Part shown: positions 7,347 to 15,941 of the stretch, one piece after another | Numbering within the stretch: the first letter of the stretch is position 1 | Layout of the letters: every line of letters begins with the position of its first letter | NCBI GenBank assembly: GCA_021793175.1 | Contig: JAJYTH010000029.1 | Coordinates: forward strand, 1 to 35,281 | Direction: 5' to 3' | Origin: Actinomycetes bacterium | Lineage (GTDB): Bacteria > Actinomycetota > Actinomycetes > Mycobacteriales > Pseudonocardiaceae | Length of the DNA stretch: 35,281 nt | Notes under the pieces: model-generated | The model's database searches: none | Told to the model about the DNA's origin: nothing | What the model saw: only the letters and a program-made list of their open reading frames with translations | Translations under genes and position numbers: made by a program

Positions 7347-8135
7347 ATGATCGTCCGCGACACTCCCTACCCCGACGGCACGCCTTGCTGGGTCGATCTG
7401 CTGGTACCGGATCCGCGCAGGGCCATGGACTTCTACGGCGCCCTGTTCGGCTGGGCCTTCGCCGACCAGGGGGACGAGACGGATAACTACCTGCTGTGCC
7501 TGGTGAACGGTCGGATAGTCGCCGGACTCGGTGGCAGAAAACCGCGGCAGGAAGCTCCTCCGGTGTGGACCACCTACCTCGCCACGTCGGATGTGGACGC
7601 CACCGCGGCGAGGGTGACGGACGCGGGTGGACGGCTGCTGACCGGGCCGACCGACATGCTGTGGGGCAGCCGGATGGCGCTCGCCTCGGATCCCACGGGA
7701 GCGGTGTTCGGGCTGTGGCAGGCGGGACGGGTCATCGGGGCGCAGCTGACCGACGCGCCGTCGGCTCTGATGTGGAACGAGTGCCTGACCCGTGACTTCT
7801 CCACGGCGAAGGAGTTCTACGGCCGCGTGTTCGGTTACACGGTCAGCCGGCAGGAGGACCAGGACCTCGCCTACGGCACGTTCGTGTCGGACGAACGCGT
7901 CGTCGGCGGGTTGGGGGAGTTGTCCACCGAGGTCCCCGCGGATGTCCCGCCGCACTGGATGACGTATTTCGGTGTCGTCGACACGGACGCTGTGGCGGCA
8001 CGGGCCACCGAGCTCGACGGTAACGTGGTCGTCCCACCGGCGGACAGTCCGTACGGGCGCGTGGCCGTGCTCGCGGACAACCAGGGGGTGGGTTTCTCCG
8101 TCATCACCGTTACCGCCGAGCCGGAAGCCACCTAG
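7347..8135 (+). CDS. Two-domain VOC (glyoxalase/bleomycin resistance-type) family protein
   Basis: 262 aa with two tandem VOC modules, about residues 10-125 (CWVDLLVPDPRRAMDFYGALFGW) and 137-255 (MWNECLTRDFSTAKEFYGRVFGY). The overall form resembles the actinobacterial CFP30B/Rv0577 group, whose members are metal- or ligand-binding proteins with no agreed activity. The ATG is preceded by GGAG with suitable spacing. It lies 94 nt after lpdA on the same strand and ends 27 nt before the convergent glpK stop. Specific substrate unknown. Confidence 0.85.
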   Translation: MIVRDTPYPDGTPCWVDLLVPDPRRAMDFYGALFGWAFADQGDETDNYLLCLVNGRIVAGLGGRKPRQEAPPVWTTYLATSDVDATAARVTDAGGRLLTGPTDMLWGSRMALASDPTGAVFGLWQAGRVIGAQLTDAPSALMWNECLTRDFSTAKEFYGRVFGYTVSRQEDQDLAYGTFVSDERVVGGLGELSTEVPADVPPHWMTYFGVVDTDAVAARATELDGNVVVPPADSPYGRVAVLADNQGVGFSVITVTAEPEAT

Positions 8136-8162
8136 AAGCCCGACAGGTCTCGTCGATCCTCG

Positions 8163-9677
8163 TCAGTCCTCTTCGGTGCCCCAGTCGAACGTCTTGGTGA
8201 CGGCTTTCTTCCAGTTGCGGTATTCCCGTTCCCGCCGAGCCTCGTCCATACTCGGCTCCCAGCGTTTGTCCTCGGCCCAGTTGTTGCGGATGTCGTTCTC
8301 CCCCTCCCAGTAGCCGACCGCCAGGCCCGCGGCGTAGGCGGCGCCGAGCGCGGTCGTCTCGTTGACCTTCGGGCGGATCACCGGCACACCGAGGATGTCG
8401 GCCTGGAACTGCATGAGCAGGTCGTTGACTACCATGCCGCCGTCCGCTTTGAGGGATTTCAGCGGAACGCCGGAGTCGGCGTTCATGGCGTCGATGACCT
8501 CGCGGGTCTGAAACGCCGTCGCCTCGAGCGCCGCGCGACAGATATGTCCTTTGTTGACGTATCGGGTCAGACCCACGATGGCGCCACGGGCGTCGGAGCG
8601 CCAGTACGGTGCGAACAGGCCCGAGAACGCGGGGACGATGTAGGCGCCGCCGTTGTCCTCCACGGTGCGCGCGTGCTCCTCGATCTCGGGCGCCGAATCG
8701 ATCATCTTGAGGTTGTCGCGCAACCATTGCACCAGCGATCCGGTGACGGCGATGGAGCCTTCCAACGCGAAGATCGGGTCCTTCGTGCCGAGCTTGTAGC
8801 AGACGGTGGTGATCAGCCCGTTCTGCGACATCACCTTCTCGGTGCCCGTGTTGAGCAGCACGAAGTTACCGGTGCCGTAGGTGTTCTTCGCCTCTCCGAC
8901 ACTCAGGCAGGCCTGGCCGAAGGTCGCGGCCTGCTGGTCGCCGAGGATACCCGCGATGGGCACACCCCTGAACGCGCCACGCTCGCGGGTGGTGCCGTAC
9001 GTCTCCGACGACGACCGGATCTCGGGCAGCATGGACATCGGAATGCCCATGTCGGCCGCGATGTCGGGATTCCAGGACAGGGTGTCGAGATCCATCAGCA
9101 GTGTGCGGGAGGCGTTGGTGGGGTCGGTGACGTGGATGCCGCCGTCGACGCCGCCCGTCATGTTCCACAACACCCAGGTGTCTATGTTGCCGAACAACAG
9201 GTCACCGTTCTCGGCGCGTTCGCGCGCGCCTTCCACGTTGTCCAGAATCCACTTGATCTTGGGGCCGGAGAAGTACGTGGCCAGCGGTAGCCCCGTCTTG
9301 CCGCGGTAGCGTTCCTGGCCTTCACCCAGCGCACCCAGTTCTTCGATGATGCGATCCGTGCGGGTGTCCTGCCAGACGATGGCGTTGTAGACGGGTTTTC
9401 CCGTCTTGCGGTCCCACACCAGCGTGGTCTCGCGTTGGTTGGTGATGCCGACGGCGGCGATCTCGCTCGCCGTGAGGTCGGCGTTGGCGAGCGCGCCCGC
9501 CGCCGTGGCCCTGGTGTTGGCCCAAATCTCCTCCGCGTCGTGTTCGACCCAACCTGCCTTGGGGAAGATCTGTCGATGTTCTCGCTGCTCGGAGGCGACG
9601 ACCTGGCCGGAGTGATCGAAGATCATCGTCCGGGTGGAGGTGGTTCCTTGGTCGATCGCGGCGATGTATGAAGCCAT
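8163..9677 (-). CDS. glpK: Glycerol kinase
   Basis: FGGY-family kinase that phosphorylates glycerol to sn-glycerol-3-phosphate with ATP in the cytoplasm. The 504-aa product has the usual family length. It begins [16 protein letters not shown] (phosphate-binding loop, D9 and G11-T15). It carries NQRETT, the WQDTRT region, the NASRTLLMD glycerol-kinase segment and the C-terminal [17 protein letters not shown] signature. GAAAGGA precedes the ATG by a suitable distance. It follows glpF by 21 nt on the same strand, so glpF-glpK are almost certainly co-transcribed. Confidence 0.97.
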   Translation of the reverse strand: MASYIAAIDQGTTSTRTMIFDHSGQVVASEQREHRQIFPKAGWVEHDAEEIWANTRATAAGALANADLTASEIAAVGITNQRETTLVWDRKTGKPVYNAIVWQDTRTDRIIEELGALGEGQERYRGKTGLPLATYFSGPKIKWILDNVEGARERAENGDLLFGNIDTWVLWNMTGGVDGGIHVTDPTNASRTLLMDLDTLSWNPDIAADMGIPMSMLPEIRSSSETYGTTRERGAFRGVPIAGILGDQQAATFGQACLSVGEAKNTYGTGNFVLLNTGTEKVMSQNGLITTVCYKLGTKDPIFALEGSIAVTGSLVQWLRDNLKMIDSAPEIEEHARTVEDNGGAYIVPAFSGLFAPYWRSDARGAIVGLTRYVNKGHICRAALEATAFQTREVIDAMNADSGVPLKSLKADGGMVVNDLLMQFQADILGVPVIRPKVNETTALGAAYAAGLAVGYWEGENDIRNNWAEDKRWEPSMDEARREREYRNWKKAVTKTFDWGTEED

Positions 9678-9698
9678 GACTGTCCTTTCCGCCGGTCG

Positions 9699-10649
9699 TT
9701 ACTCGGACCTGCGTGTCTCGGTGGCGTCGGTGGGTTCGGGAACCCGTCCAGCGGGAGGGCCTTCCACACCTTCCAACGTCTCGCGGGCCTTCAGGACCTG
9801 GCCGATGAACAGGTCGTAGATCAGGATGCCGACCACACCACCGACGAGTGGTCCAAGGATGGGGATCCACCAGTAGTTGCTGAACCATTCCCCGTTGCCG
9901 GGTAGAGCCGCCTCACCCCAACCGGCGAAGTACGCGAGCAGGCGGGGGCCGAAGTCACGCGCCGGGTTGATCGCGTACCCGGCGTTGGTGCCGAAGCTCA
10001 GTCCGATGGCGGTGACGACGAAACCGATCACCCACGGCCCGAAGTTGTTCTGAGGGGCCATGTTGCGGCTGTCGATCAGCGCGGCGATGAGCATGACGAG
10101 GATCGCCGTGCCGACGATCTGGTCGATGAGAGGGCCCCACGTTCCGCCGCCGAAGTACTCAGCGGGGAATGTGGCGAAGATCGAGAAGCTGGGTACGGAT
10201 TCGGCTCTGTCCGCGAAGCCCTCGGCGGCGTTGAACGCGTTGATCGCGTCGGCGTACACGACGTAGACCACCGCGGCTCCCGCGAACGCGCCCAGGGTCT
10301 GCGCGATCCAGTAGGGGATCACTTTCACCCAGGCGAACTTCCGCCTCACGGCGAAGGCGAGGGTGACCGCCGGGTTGATGTGCGCGCCGCTGATCCCGCC
10401 CGCGACGTACACACCGAAGACGACCGCCAGGCCCCAGCCGAAGGCGATGATCAACCAGTTACCCGGTCCGAAAGCATCCATCTGCCGGCCGGATCCCGGC
10501 AGACCGGCCAGTGCGACGGCAACCGAGCCGCACCCCAACAGGATGAGCACCGCCGTTCCCAGGAACTCGGCCAGTAACTCCCCACCGGTGTTCTGCCGGA
10601 GTCTGGCTAAGCTGCTGGTCCGCCGGTGACGGTTGTCCTTCACACTCAT
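9699..10649 (-). CDS. glpF: Glycerol uptake facilitator (aquaglyceroporin)
   Basis: MIP-family channel that admits glycerol across the cytoplasmic membrane. 316 aa, six membrane helices, two half-helix NPA motifs (residues 92-94 in HINPAVT and 228-230 in INPARDFGPR). The Asp after the second NPAR (D232) is a marker of glycerol facilitators rather than water channels. The N-terminus has a basic cytoplasmic extension of about 20 residues, and the C-terminus a longer hydrophilic tail than E. coli GlpF. GGAGG lies 7 nt before the ATG. Codons 14 and 25 are both TTA, very rare in this sequence, so expression could depend on the rare leucyl-tRNA(UAA). It is divergent from glpD across a 202-nt control region. 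Confidence 0.96.
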   Translation of the reverse strand: MSVKDNRHRRTSSLARLRQNTGGELLAEFLGTAVLILLGCGSVAVALAGLPGSGRQMDAFGPGNWLIIAFGWGLAVVFGVYVAGGISGAHINPAVTLAFAVRRKFAWVKVIPYWIAQTLGAFAGAAVVYVVYADAINAFNAAEGFADRAESVPSFSIFATFPAEYFGGGTWGPLIDQIVGTAILVMLIAALIDSRNMAPQNNFGPWVIGFVVTAIGLSFGTNAGYAINPARDFGPRLLAYFAGWGEAALPGNGEWFSNYWWIPILGPLVGGVVGILIYDLFIGQVLKARETLEGVEGPPAGRVPEPTDATETRRSE

Positions 10650-10851
10650 TCCGCACCTCCGTCTTCAGCCGGGACGTCGTTATCCCGGTTTCATCGTGCT
10701 CTGCGGGACCAGCCACAACAACGTCTAAACGGCGGAGTCCCTCAGGGCAGGGACTTCCCCTGATTGCCCGCGGCGGAACGTGGGAAGCTCAATAGGGGGC
10801 TGTCGGATGTCGAGTCCGTCGGCGACTGTCCGCCGTGACGAGGAGGCGAGA
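10650..10851. promoter_or_regulatory. Divergent control region between glpFK and glpD
   Basis: The 202-nt spacer must hold promoters for both directions. Two overlapping inverted repeats are visible: GTCCCT/AGGGAC (10737-10742 and 10749-10754) and TCAGGG/CCCTGA (10742-10747 and 10758-10763). They could fold as alternative hairpins or form an operator for a glycerol-responsive regulator. No regulator gene lies alongside, and no convincing -10/-35 pair was identified. Confidence 0.4.
10840..10846 (+). promoter_or_regulatory. Ribosome binding site supporting the GTG start of glpD
   Basis: GAGGAGG lies 5 nt before GTG 10852. A second in-frame start, ATG 10807, has a weaker G-run about 7 nt upstream and would add 15 residues. 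Confidence 0.6.
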
Positions 10852-12570
10852 GTGACTGTGTCGTTGGGACCGGTGAACCGCGAGGAGTCATGGCAGCGGT
10901 TGAGCGACGAAAGTTTCGACCTCGTCGTCATAGGCGGTGGTGTCGTGGGCGTGGGTACGGCCCTCGACGCGGCCACGCGGGGATTGCGGGTCGCCCTGGT
11001 GGAGGCGCGTGACCTCGCCTCGGGGACGTCGAGCAGGTCGAGCAAGCTGTTCCACGGCGGACTGCGTTACCTGGAGCAACTCGAATTCGGCCTGGTGCGG
11101 GAGGCCTTGCGGGAACGGGAGCTCATGCTCACCACGATCGCCCCGCACCTGGTGAAGCCGGTGAGTTTCCTGTACCCGCTGACCCACCGGGTGTGGGAGC
11201 GGCCGTACACGGCGGCGGGGCTGCTGCTGTACGACACGATGGGCGGGGCGCGCTCGGTGCCGGGTCAGAAGCATCTGACGCGGGCCGGGGCGTTGCGCAT
11301 GGTGCCCGCGCTGAAACGTGACGCGCTCATCGGGGGCATCCGGTACTACGACGCCTCGGCCGACGACGCCCGGCACACGATGATGGTGGCGAGGACCGCC
11401 GCGCACTACGGTGCCGTGGTGCGCACGTCGACGCAGGTGGTCAAGTTCCTGCGCGAGGCGGACCGCGTCACCGGGGTGCGGGTGCGCGATGTGGAGGACG
11501 GGCGGGAGACCGATGTGGAAGCGTCTGTCGTGGTCAACTGCACGGGAGTGTGGACGGACGAACTGCAACAGTTGGCGGGTAGTCGCGGCCGGTTCCGGGT
11601 GCGGGCCAGCAAGGGCGTGCACATCGTGGTGCCCCGTGACCGCATCGTGGCGGAGACCGGTCTGATCCTGCGTACGGAGAAGTCGGTGTTGTTCGTCATC
11701 CCGTGGCGCAGCAACCACTGGATCGTGGGGACCACCGACACCGACTGGAACCTCGACCTTGCCCATCCCGCCGCGACGCAGGGCGACATCGACTACATCC
11801 TGGACCACGTCAACAAGGTCTTGGCGACCCCCTTGACACACGACGACATCGAGGGCGTCTACGCGGGACTGAGGCCGCTGCTGGCGGGAGAGAGCGAGGA
11901 GACGTCGAAGCTGTCCCGTGAGCATGCGGTGGCGCGGGTCGCTCCCGGCCTGGTCGCCATCGCCGGGGGCAAGTACACGACGTACCGGGTCATGGCGGCC
12001 GACGCCGTGGACGCCGCCGCGGCCGACCTGCCGGGGCGGGCCCGCCCGTCCATCACCGACAAGGTTCCGCTGGTGGGGGCGGACGGCTATCACGCGTTGG
12101 TGAACCAGGCCGACCAGCTCGCGGCCAAGCACGGCCTGCACCCGTATCGCGTGCGGCACCTGCTCGACCGGTACGGCTCGCTTGTCCACGAGGTGCTGGC
12201 CGAGGCCGACGGCAAACCGGAGCTGCTGAAACCCATCGACGCCGCACCCGACTACCTGAAGGTCGAGGTCGTGTACGCCGCCGGTCACGAGGGCGCGCTG
12301 CACCTGGAGGACGTCCTGGCGCGGCGGACCCGGATCTCGATCGAGTACCCGCACCGGGGCGTGGACTGCGCGAGGCAGGTCGCGGATCTGATGGGCGACG
12401 TACTCGGCTGGTCGAAGGAGACCCGGGCGCGGGAGGTCGCACTGTACGAGGCCAGGGTCGAAGCCGAGCGGGCATCCCAGTCCGAGCCGTCCGACGAGGG
12501 CGCCGACGCGCGCCGCTCCGCGGCACCGGAGGCTCGCTCCGGACTGGTGGACCTGACGGTCACGGGTTGA
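10852..12570 (+). CDS. glpD: Glycerol-3-phosphate dehydrogenase (aerobic, FAD-dependent)
   Basis: FAD-dependent, membrane-associated oxidation of sn-glycerol-3-phosphate to dihydroxyacetone phosphate, feeding electrons to quinone. 572 aa from GTG 10852. The dinucleotide-binding motif GGGVVG is at residues 28-33. Conserved blocks include SGTSSRSSKLFHGGLRYLEQ, the substrate-binding WRSNHWIVGTTDTDWN region, GGKYTTYR, and the C-terminal cap domain with HRGVDCARQVADL. The sequence closely resembles M. tuberculosis GlpD2, which is likewise adjacent to lpdA. The tail after about residue 545 is Ala/Arg/Glu-rich. It is transcribed away from glpFK and ends before a possible hairpin terminator. Confidence 0.96.
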   Translation: MTVSLGPVNREESWQRLSDESFDLVVIGGGVVGVGTALDAATRGLRVALVEARDLASGTSSRSSKLFHGGLRYLEQLEFGLVREALRERELMLTTIAPHLVKPVSFLYPLTHRVWERPYTAAGLLLYDTMGGARSVPGQKHLTRAGALRMVPALKRDALIGGIRYYDASADDARHTMMVARTAAHYGAVVRTSTQVVKFLREADRVTGVRVRDVEDGRETDVEASVVVNCTGVWTDELQQLAGSRGRFRVRASKGVHIVVPRDRIVAETGLILRTEKSVLFVIPWRSNHWIVGTTDTDWNLDLAHPAATQGDIDYILDHVNKVLATPLTHDDIEGVYAGLRPLLAGESEETSKLSREHAVARVAPGLVAIAGGKYTTYRVMAADAVDAAAADLPGRARPSITDKVPLVGADGYHALVNQADQLAAKHGLHPYRVRHLLDRYGSLVHEVLAEADGKPELLKPIDAAPDYLKVEVVYAAGHEGALHLEDVLARRTRISIEYPHRGVDCARQVADLMGDVLGWSKETRAREVALYEARVEAERASQSEPSDEGADARRSAAPEARSGLVDLTVTG

Positions 12571-12579
12571 TCCGGCCCC

Positions 12580-12611
12580 GGCGCCTCCCGCCCTACCTGG
12601 CAGGAGGCGCC
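12580..12611. terminator. Candidate hairpin terminator downstream of glpD
   Basis: GGCGCCTCC (12580-12588) and GGAGGCGCC (12603-12611) form a perfect 9-bp GC-rich stem with a 14-nt loop, 10 nt after the glpD stop. No T-run follows, as is common in actinobacteria. It could serve both glpD and the convergent minus-strand operon ending at 12676. Confidence 0.5.
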
Positions 12612-12675
12612 AGGCCCATGCGGGCGTGAGCTTCGGCGACGAGGTCGAGCCCGGCGAGGGGGAGTCACAACCACG

Positions 12676-13563
12676 TCACAGCAACATTTCCTCGATCTTC
12701 TCGATCCGTCGCTCCACCGCGTCGAGCTGCTTGCGGTGGACGGCGTTGTCGAACTCCTGCAGGGCCAGGACGTATTCCTTGGCGGCCGCGGCGTTCGGTT
12801 CACCGTCGCGCGGATGCAGCACGCGGTCGGCCAGGCGGTTGAGCCGGGCGTTGAGTCCTCCCACCCGAGGTCTCAAGGCCCGGCTCGTGAACAGCGCGCG
12901 CCCCAGCTGACGCACCAGGAGGAACACCACGGCCGTGACCGACACCATGGCCAGGCAGGCGAGCACGAGTTGCCAGGCGTCGAAGACGCTGTTGACCGGG
13001 CCGCGCCGGGGAATCTCCCCGTAGTCCCGAAACGTCTCGGCATCGAAGGCGAGGACGAACTCCTCGAGCTGAGGGGTCAGGTCGGTCTCGCTCTCGCGGT
13101 ACTGCCACGCCTGTTCGGCGATGGTGATGAGCGAGATGAAGAAGGCGTCCGCGTCGAGGATGCCGTCAGTGAGCGTGGGAGCGGGGAAGTCCGGGCCCTT
13201 GCAGTAGGAACCGTCGTAGTCCCCGTCGGGTTCCGCGGCGAAGACGACGACGAAGTTGGTGGGGACCAGGCTCGCGACGTCCCGGCAGAGAGCCCGCCGG
13301 GGCGCCGTTTCGGCGGCGTACTCGGTCAGAGGTGTCTCGTCGAAGATCGCCACGACGATGGCGCGGTCGCCGACCACTTTCTCGGCCCGTTCGGGGTCCA
13401 CGACGTTGGGGGCGCCCGGCTCGGCGTAGACGGACGCCTCTCCCAACCCCCCGGCAGCGGTGCGGGCGCGCTCGCTGACGCTCTGCCACGGTTTGAAGAC
13501 CCACAGAAACGCCACGAGACCGACCACGAGCGCGGCCCAGAACCACAGCGGAATCCGCTTCAT
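12676..13563 (-). CDS. Membrane protein of unknown function, two membrane helices, C-terminal coiled coil
   Basis: No family recognised. The 295-aa product has an N-terminal membrane helix (about 5-23) and a soluble, probably extracytoplasmic domain (about 30-190) containing C93 and C121 and a beta-rich core (AIVVAIFDETPL, NFVVVFAAEPDGD). A second helix (about 196-219) and a cytoplasmic tail ending in a charged helix predicted to be coiled (265-295) follow. The ATG overlaps the stop of the upstream 461-aa gene (ATGA), so the two are translationally coupled and probably work together at the membrane. The architecture matches its neighbour: outside domain, helix, inside helical tail. Confidence 0.75.
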   Translation of the reverse strand: MKRIPLWFWAALVVGLVAFLWVFKPWQSVSERARTAAGGLGEASVYAEPGAPNVVDPERAEKVVGDRAIVVAIFDETPLTEYAAETAPRRALCRDVASLVPTNFVVVFAAEPDGDYDGSYCKGPDFPAPTLTDGILDADAFFISLITIAEQAWQYRESETDLTPQLEEFVLAFDAETFRDYGEIPRRGPVNSVFDAWQLVLACLAMVSVTAVVFLLVRQLGRALFTSRALRPRVGGLNARLNRLADRVLHPRDGEPNAAAAKEYVLALQEFDNAVHRKQLDAVERRIEKIEEMLL

Positions 13564-14945
13564 TCCCGCGCCTTCCGATCGGCTTCCCGCCGCGCTCTCT
13601 TACGCAGCCTGCGTAGGCCCTTGTCGGCCACCGCGTGGACCTCCTTCATGGCGGCGGACGTCGTGGCCCGGTCGTACAACGCGGTCGCGGTGGCATGGCG
13701 CTCGGCGGCGGAGGCGACGTACGGTGCCGGATCGTTGCCGCGTGCGAGCAGTTCTTCGCCCAGCTCCGCGACGGTGGCGAAAGCGCGTGCCTTCGCCAAC
13801 AGGAACGCCTGCTGCTCCTCCCGCGCCCCACGTATCCGCCGACCGAACTCCTTGGCCAGGGGGACACAGCCGATGACCAGGGCCGAACCGCCCAGCAACC
13901 ACGGCGCCAGTTCGGCGATGAGCTGGTTCAACGTCTGGGGTTGTGGGCGGCTGAACGGGTGTTGGGTCAACAGTTCGTCGGCGCGCTTCAGCACCGTGCC
14001 CACACGGTCGTCCAAGACCATGCCGGCCCGGTAAGGGCCCTGCCGATAGCGGCCGTAGGCGTAGTTGCGGGCGGAGGTCAGCGCCACCGGATGCGGCCCG
14101 GCGATCTCCAACCAGTCCCCGTAGGCCACGAGGATCACGTCGTCCGGGAAGTGTTCCGCCAGCGCGGGCGCGTAGTCCACCATCGGTTCGCCCGGCCGGA
14201 CCGGGGGGAAGGCCGCCACCCGCAGTGTGAAGCCGGTGCTCTCGCGGATGAGGTCGAAAGAACCTTGGAAGGGGTCCTGCCTTCCGACAGCGTTGTACAC
14301 CCGGTCCTTTCGCAGGTGCTCGACCAGTTCGGCCGTCCGGCTCGGGGTCGGGTCGACCAACTCGACCGGGGCGTACCCTGATTCCCTCGATTCCCCCGAG
14401 GCCCCCGATTCGGTGTCGGACTCCTTGGCGTGGTGCACCAGCGTCCACACCGCCTCGGTGACGTCGTACTGGCCGAGCTGTTGCCGCAGTTCGTCCAGGT
14501 CGCTCGGCACGGCCGACACTCCCTGGCTGGAGGAGGTGAGCAGACCCTCGACCCTGATCAGAGTCAGGTCCCTGTCCTCGGCCCAGTCCTGCAACGGCTC
14601 GTACACCTGCTCGTGGTGTTCGTCGGAGTCGGCGTAGTTGCCGTCCTCCGAGTAGCGACCGGTGAATGGGGCGACGAGGATCCGCATGTCGGCGGTGAGT
14701 TCGCCGCGGATGAGCTCTTCGTCGAAGTACGCGACGGCACCCGGAGCCCGGTGGATCTGTTCGGTCTCCAGCACCTCCAGGGCGGTTTCGACGTCGAGTT
14801 TCGGGGGAGAAGCGGGGTCCGCGTCCTGTCGGGGCTTTTGGGCCGCCACCGTGGCCGGGACGACGAGAGAGCTCAGCAACAGCAGGGTCCACGTCAGTGC
14901 GGTGACCGTGGTGATCCTGCCGGCGCCGGTTGTCGGCGCTCGCAT
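13560..14945 (-). CDS. Secreted-domain membrane protein of unknown function with cytoplasmic helical tail
   Basis: 461 aa from ATG 14945, which overlaps the GNAT stop by one base. A longer frame to 15014 would add 23 basic residues before the signal peptide. There is a signal-like segment at about 12-35 and an extracytoplasmic region at about 36-340. Within it are two repeated-looking alpha/beta segments, each with a short beta strand followed by a gap (MRILVAPFTGRYSEDGN and DDVILVAYGDWLEIAG). A membrane helix at about 347-364 and a long charged helical tail (365-461), rich in Ala/Arg/Glu, follow. Not recognised as a named family. The 4-nt overlap with the next gene and its parallel layout suggest a two-protein membrane complex (inference). 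Confidence 0.75.
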   Translation of the reverse strand: MRAPTTGAGRITTVTALTWTLLLLSSLVVPATVAAQKPRQDADPASPPKLDVETALEVLETEQIHRAPGAVAYFDEELIRGELTADMRILVAPFTGRYSEDGNYADSDEHHEQVYEPLQDWAEDRDLTLIRVEGLLTSSSQGVSAVPSDLDELRQQLGQYDVTEAVWTLVHHAKESDTESGASGESRESGYAPVELVDPTPSRTAELVEHLRKDRVYNAVGRQDPFQGSFDLIRESTGFTLRVAAFPPVRPGEPMVDYAPALAEHFPDDVILVAYGDWLEIAGPHPVALTSARNYAYGRYRQGPYRAGMVLDDRVGTVLKRADELLTQHPFSRPQPQTLNQLIAELAPWLLGGSALVIGCVPLAKEFGRRIRGAREEQQAFLLAKARAFATVAELGEELLARGNDPAPYVASAAERHATATALYDRATTSAAMKEVHAVADKGLRRLRKRARREADRKARE

Positions 14946-15463
14946 CAACCGCTTTCGGTGATGCGGCGCCAGCGCAGGTTCTCGCCGTCGGGGCCGAGGA
15001 GTGTGAAGCCGCATTTACGGGCGACTTCCCGGGAGGCACCGTTGTCGGGTTCGTGGATGTAGTCGATGTGGGCAAGCCCGAGCGCGCCGAAACCGAAGCG
15101 CACGGCCGCGTCGACCGCGGTGGTCGCGACTCCACGCTCACGGGACTCGGGGCGGACCCACACGGCTATCTCGGCGGTCCTCGCCGCGAGGTCGAGCTTT
15201 CTCAAGCCCACCTCGCCCAGCAGCTCACCCGTGGTCGGCTCGGCCACCGCCCACGAATATCGCTGGTCGCGGTCCCATTCCTCGGCACGTCGTCGCACAT
15301 ACTCGCCCGCCGATTCCAGGGAGTCCACGACGTAGCTGCGTACGAAGTTCCGTATCACCGGGTCGGTGAACGCTTCCACCAGGGCAGGGCGATCGTCGAT
15401 CGCGCTGTCGGCCCTGAGTTGACGCAGGTAGAGAGTGCCAGCGTTGATCTCGGCCGGTTCCAT
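14945..15463 (-). CDS. GNAT-family N-acetyltransferase (RimJ/RimL type)
   Basis: 172 aa. An acetyl-CoA-dependent acetyltransferase fold of the RimJ/RimL-like branch, acting on an unknown amine, possibly a protein N-terminus or a small molecule. The pyrophosphate-binding loop is R108-E-R-G-V-A113 after the IAVWV strand (99-103). GLAHIDYIHEPDNGASREVARKCGF resembles the motif B region that follows in RimJ-type enzymes. It lies 16 nt after the DUF1707 gene and overlaps the next gene by one base, so it is the second gene of the apparent four-gene operon. It is probably unrelated in function to its membrane-protein partners, although modification of them is possible. Confidence 0.85.
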   Translation of the reverse strand: MEPAEINAGTLYLRQLRADSAIDDRPALVEAFTDPVIRNFVRSYVVDSLESAGEYVRRRAEEWDRDQRYSWAVAEPTTGELLGEVGLRKLDLAARTAEIAVWVRPESRERGVATTAVDAAVRFGFGALGLAHIDYIHEPDNGASREVARKCGFTLLGPDGENLRWRRITESG

Positions 15464-15479
15464 GGGCGGAGTCTATTGT

Positions 15480-15872
15480 TCAGTGCCGCCGTCCGGAAAT
15501 GATCGCGCCCACAGCGACGGCGACGATTATGGGGAGAAGTATCCCGAGGAACCCGAGTCGGGGCAGCAGGAAGAACAGCGCACAGCCCACGACCACCGCC
15601 ACCGTGATCGACGTGACCCGTCGTCGCGGCGGCTGCGTGAGCCCGCTCCGCTCGGACTTCGTCGTCGCGGCCAACACGCTCGGCCGAGGCTCGGGTAGGT
15701 CGGAGAAAACCGGTTCCAACTCCCGGCGGGTCTTGGCCGCGCTGACCACCGAGGAACGTTCGTCGTACTCGACGACGTCGAGCCGGCCCGTCCGGACGTG
15801 CTCGGTGAGCGCGTCCAGAGCTTCTTTCCGCTCGGCGTCGCTGAGTCGGTAATTCGGTCGGTCGACGGCCAC
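15480..15872 (-). CDS. DUF1707 (SHOCT-like) domain membrane protein
   Basis: 130 aa from GTG 15872. Residues 8-60 (LSDAERKEALDALTEHVRTG, then LDVVEYDERSSVV and ELEPVFSDLP) match the actinobacterial DUF1707 pattern. This short helical domain is usually placed at the N-terminus of membrane or DUF2154-type proteins. A basic linker and two closely spaced membrane helices (about 86-104 and 107-126) follow, ending in GRRH. It is the first gene of the minus-strand operon 15872 to 12676. No ribosome binding site is obvious, so the transcript may be leaderless. The biochemical role of DUF1707 is unknown. Confidence 0.85.
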   Translation of the reverse strand: MAVDRPNYRLSDAERKEALDALTEHVRTGRLDVVEYDERSSVVSAAKTRRELEPVFSDLPEPRPSVLAATTKSERSGLTQPPRRRVTSITVAVVVGCALFFLLPRLGFLGILLPIIVAVAVGAIISGRRH

Positions 15873-15941
15873 ATCACGATGGTATGCCGCCGACGAGCGA
15901 CGCCACCACGATGTGCGGTGATTGTGGTGGCGCCCGCACGG

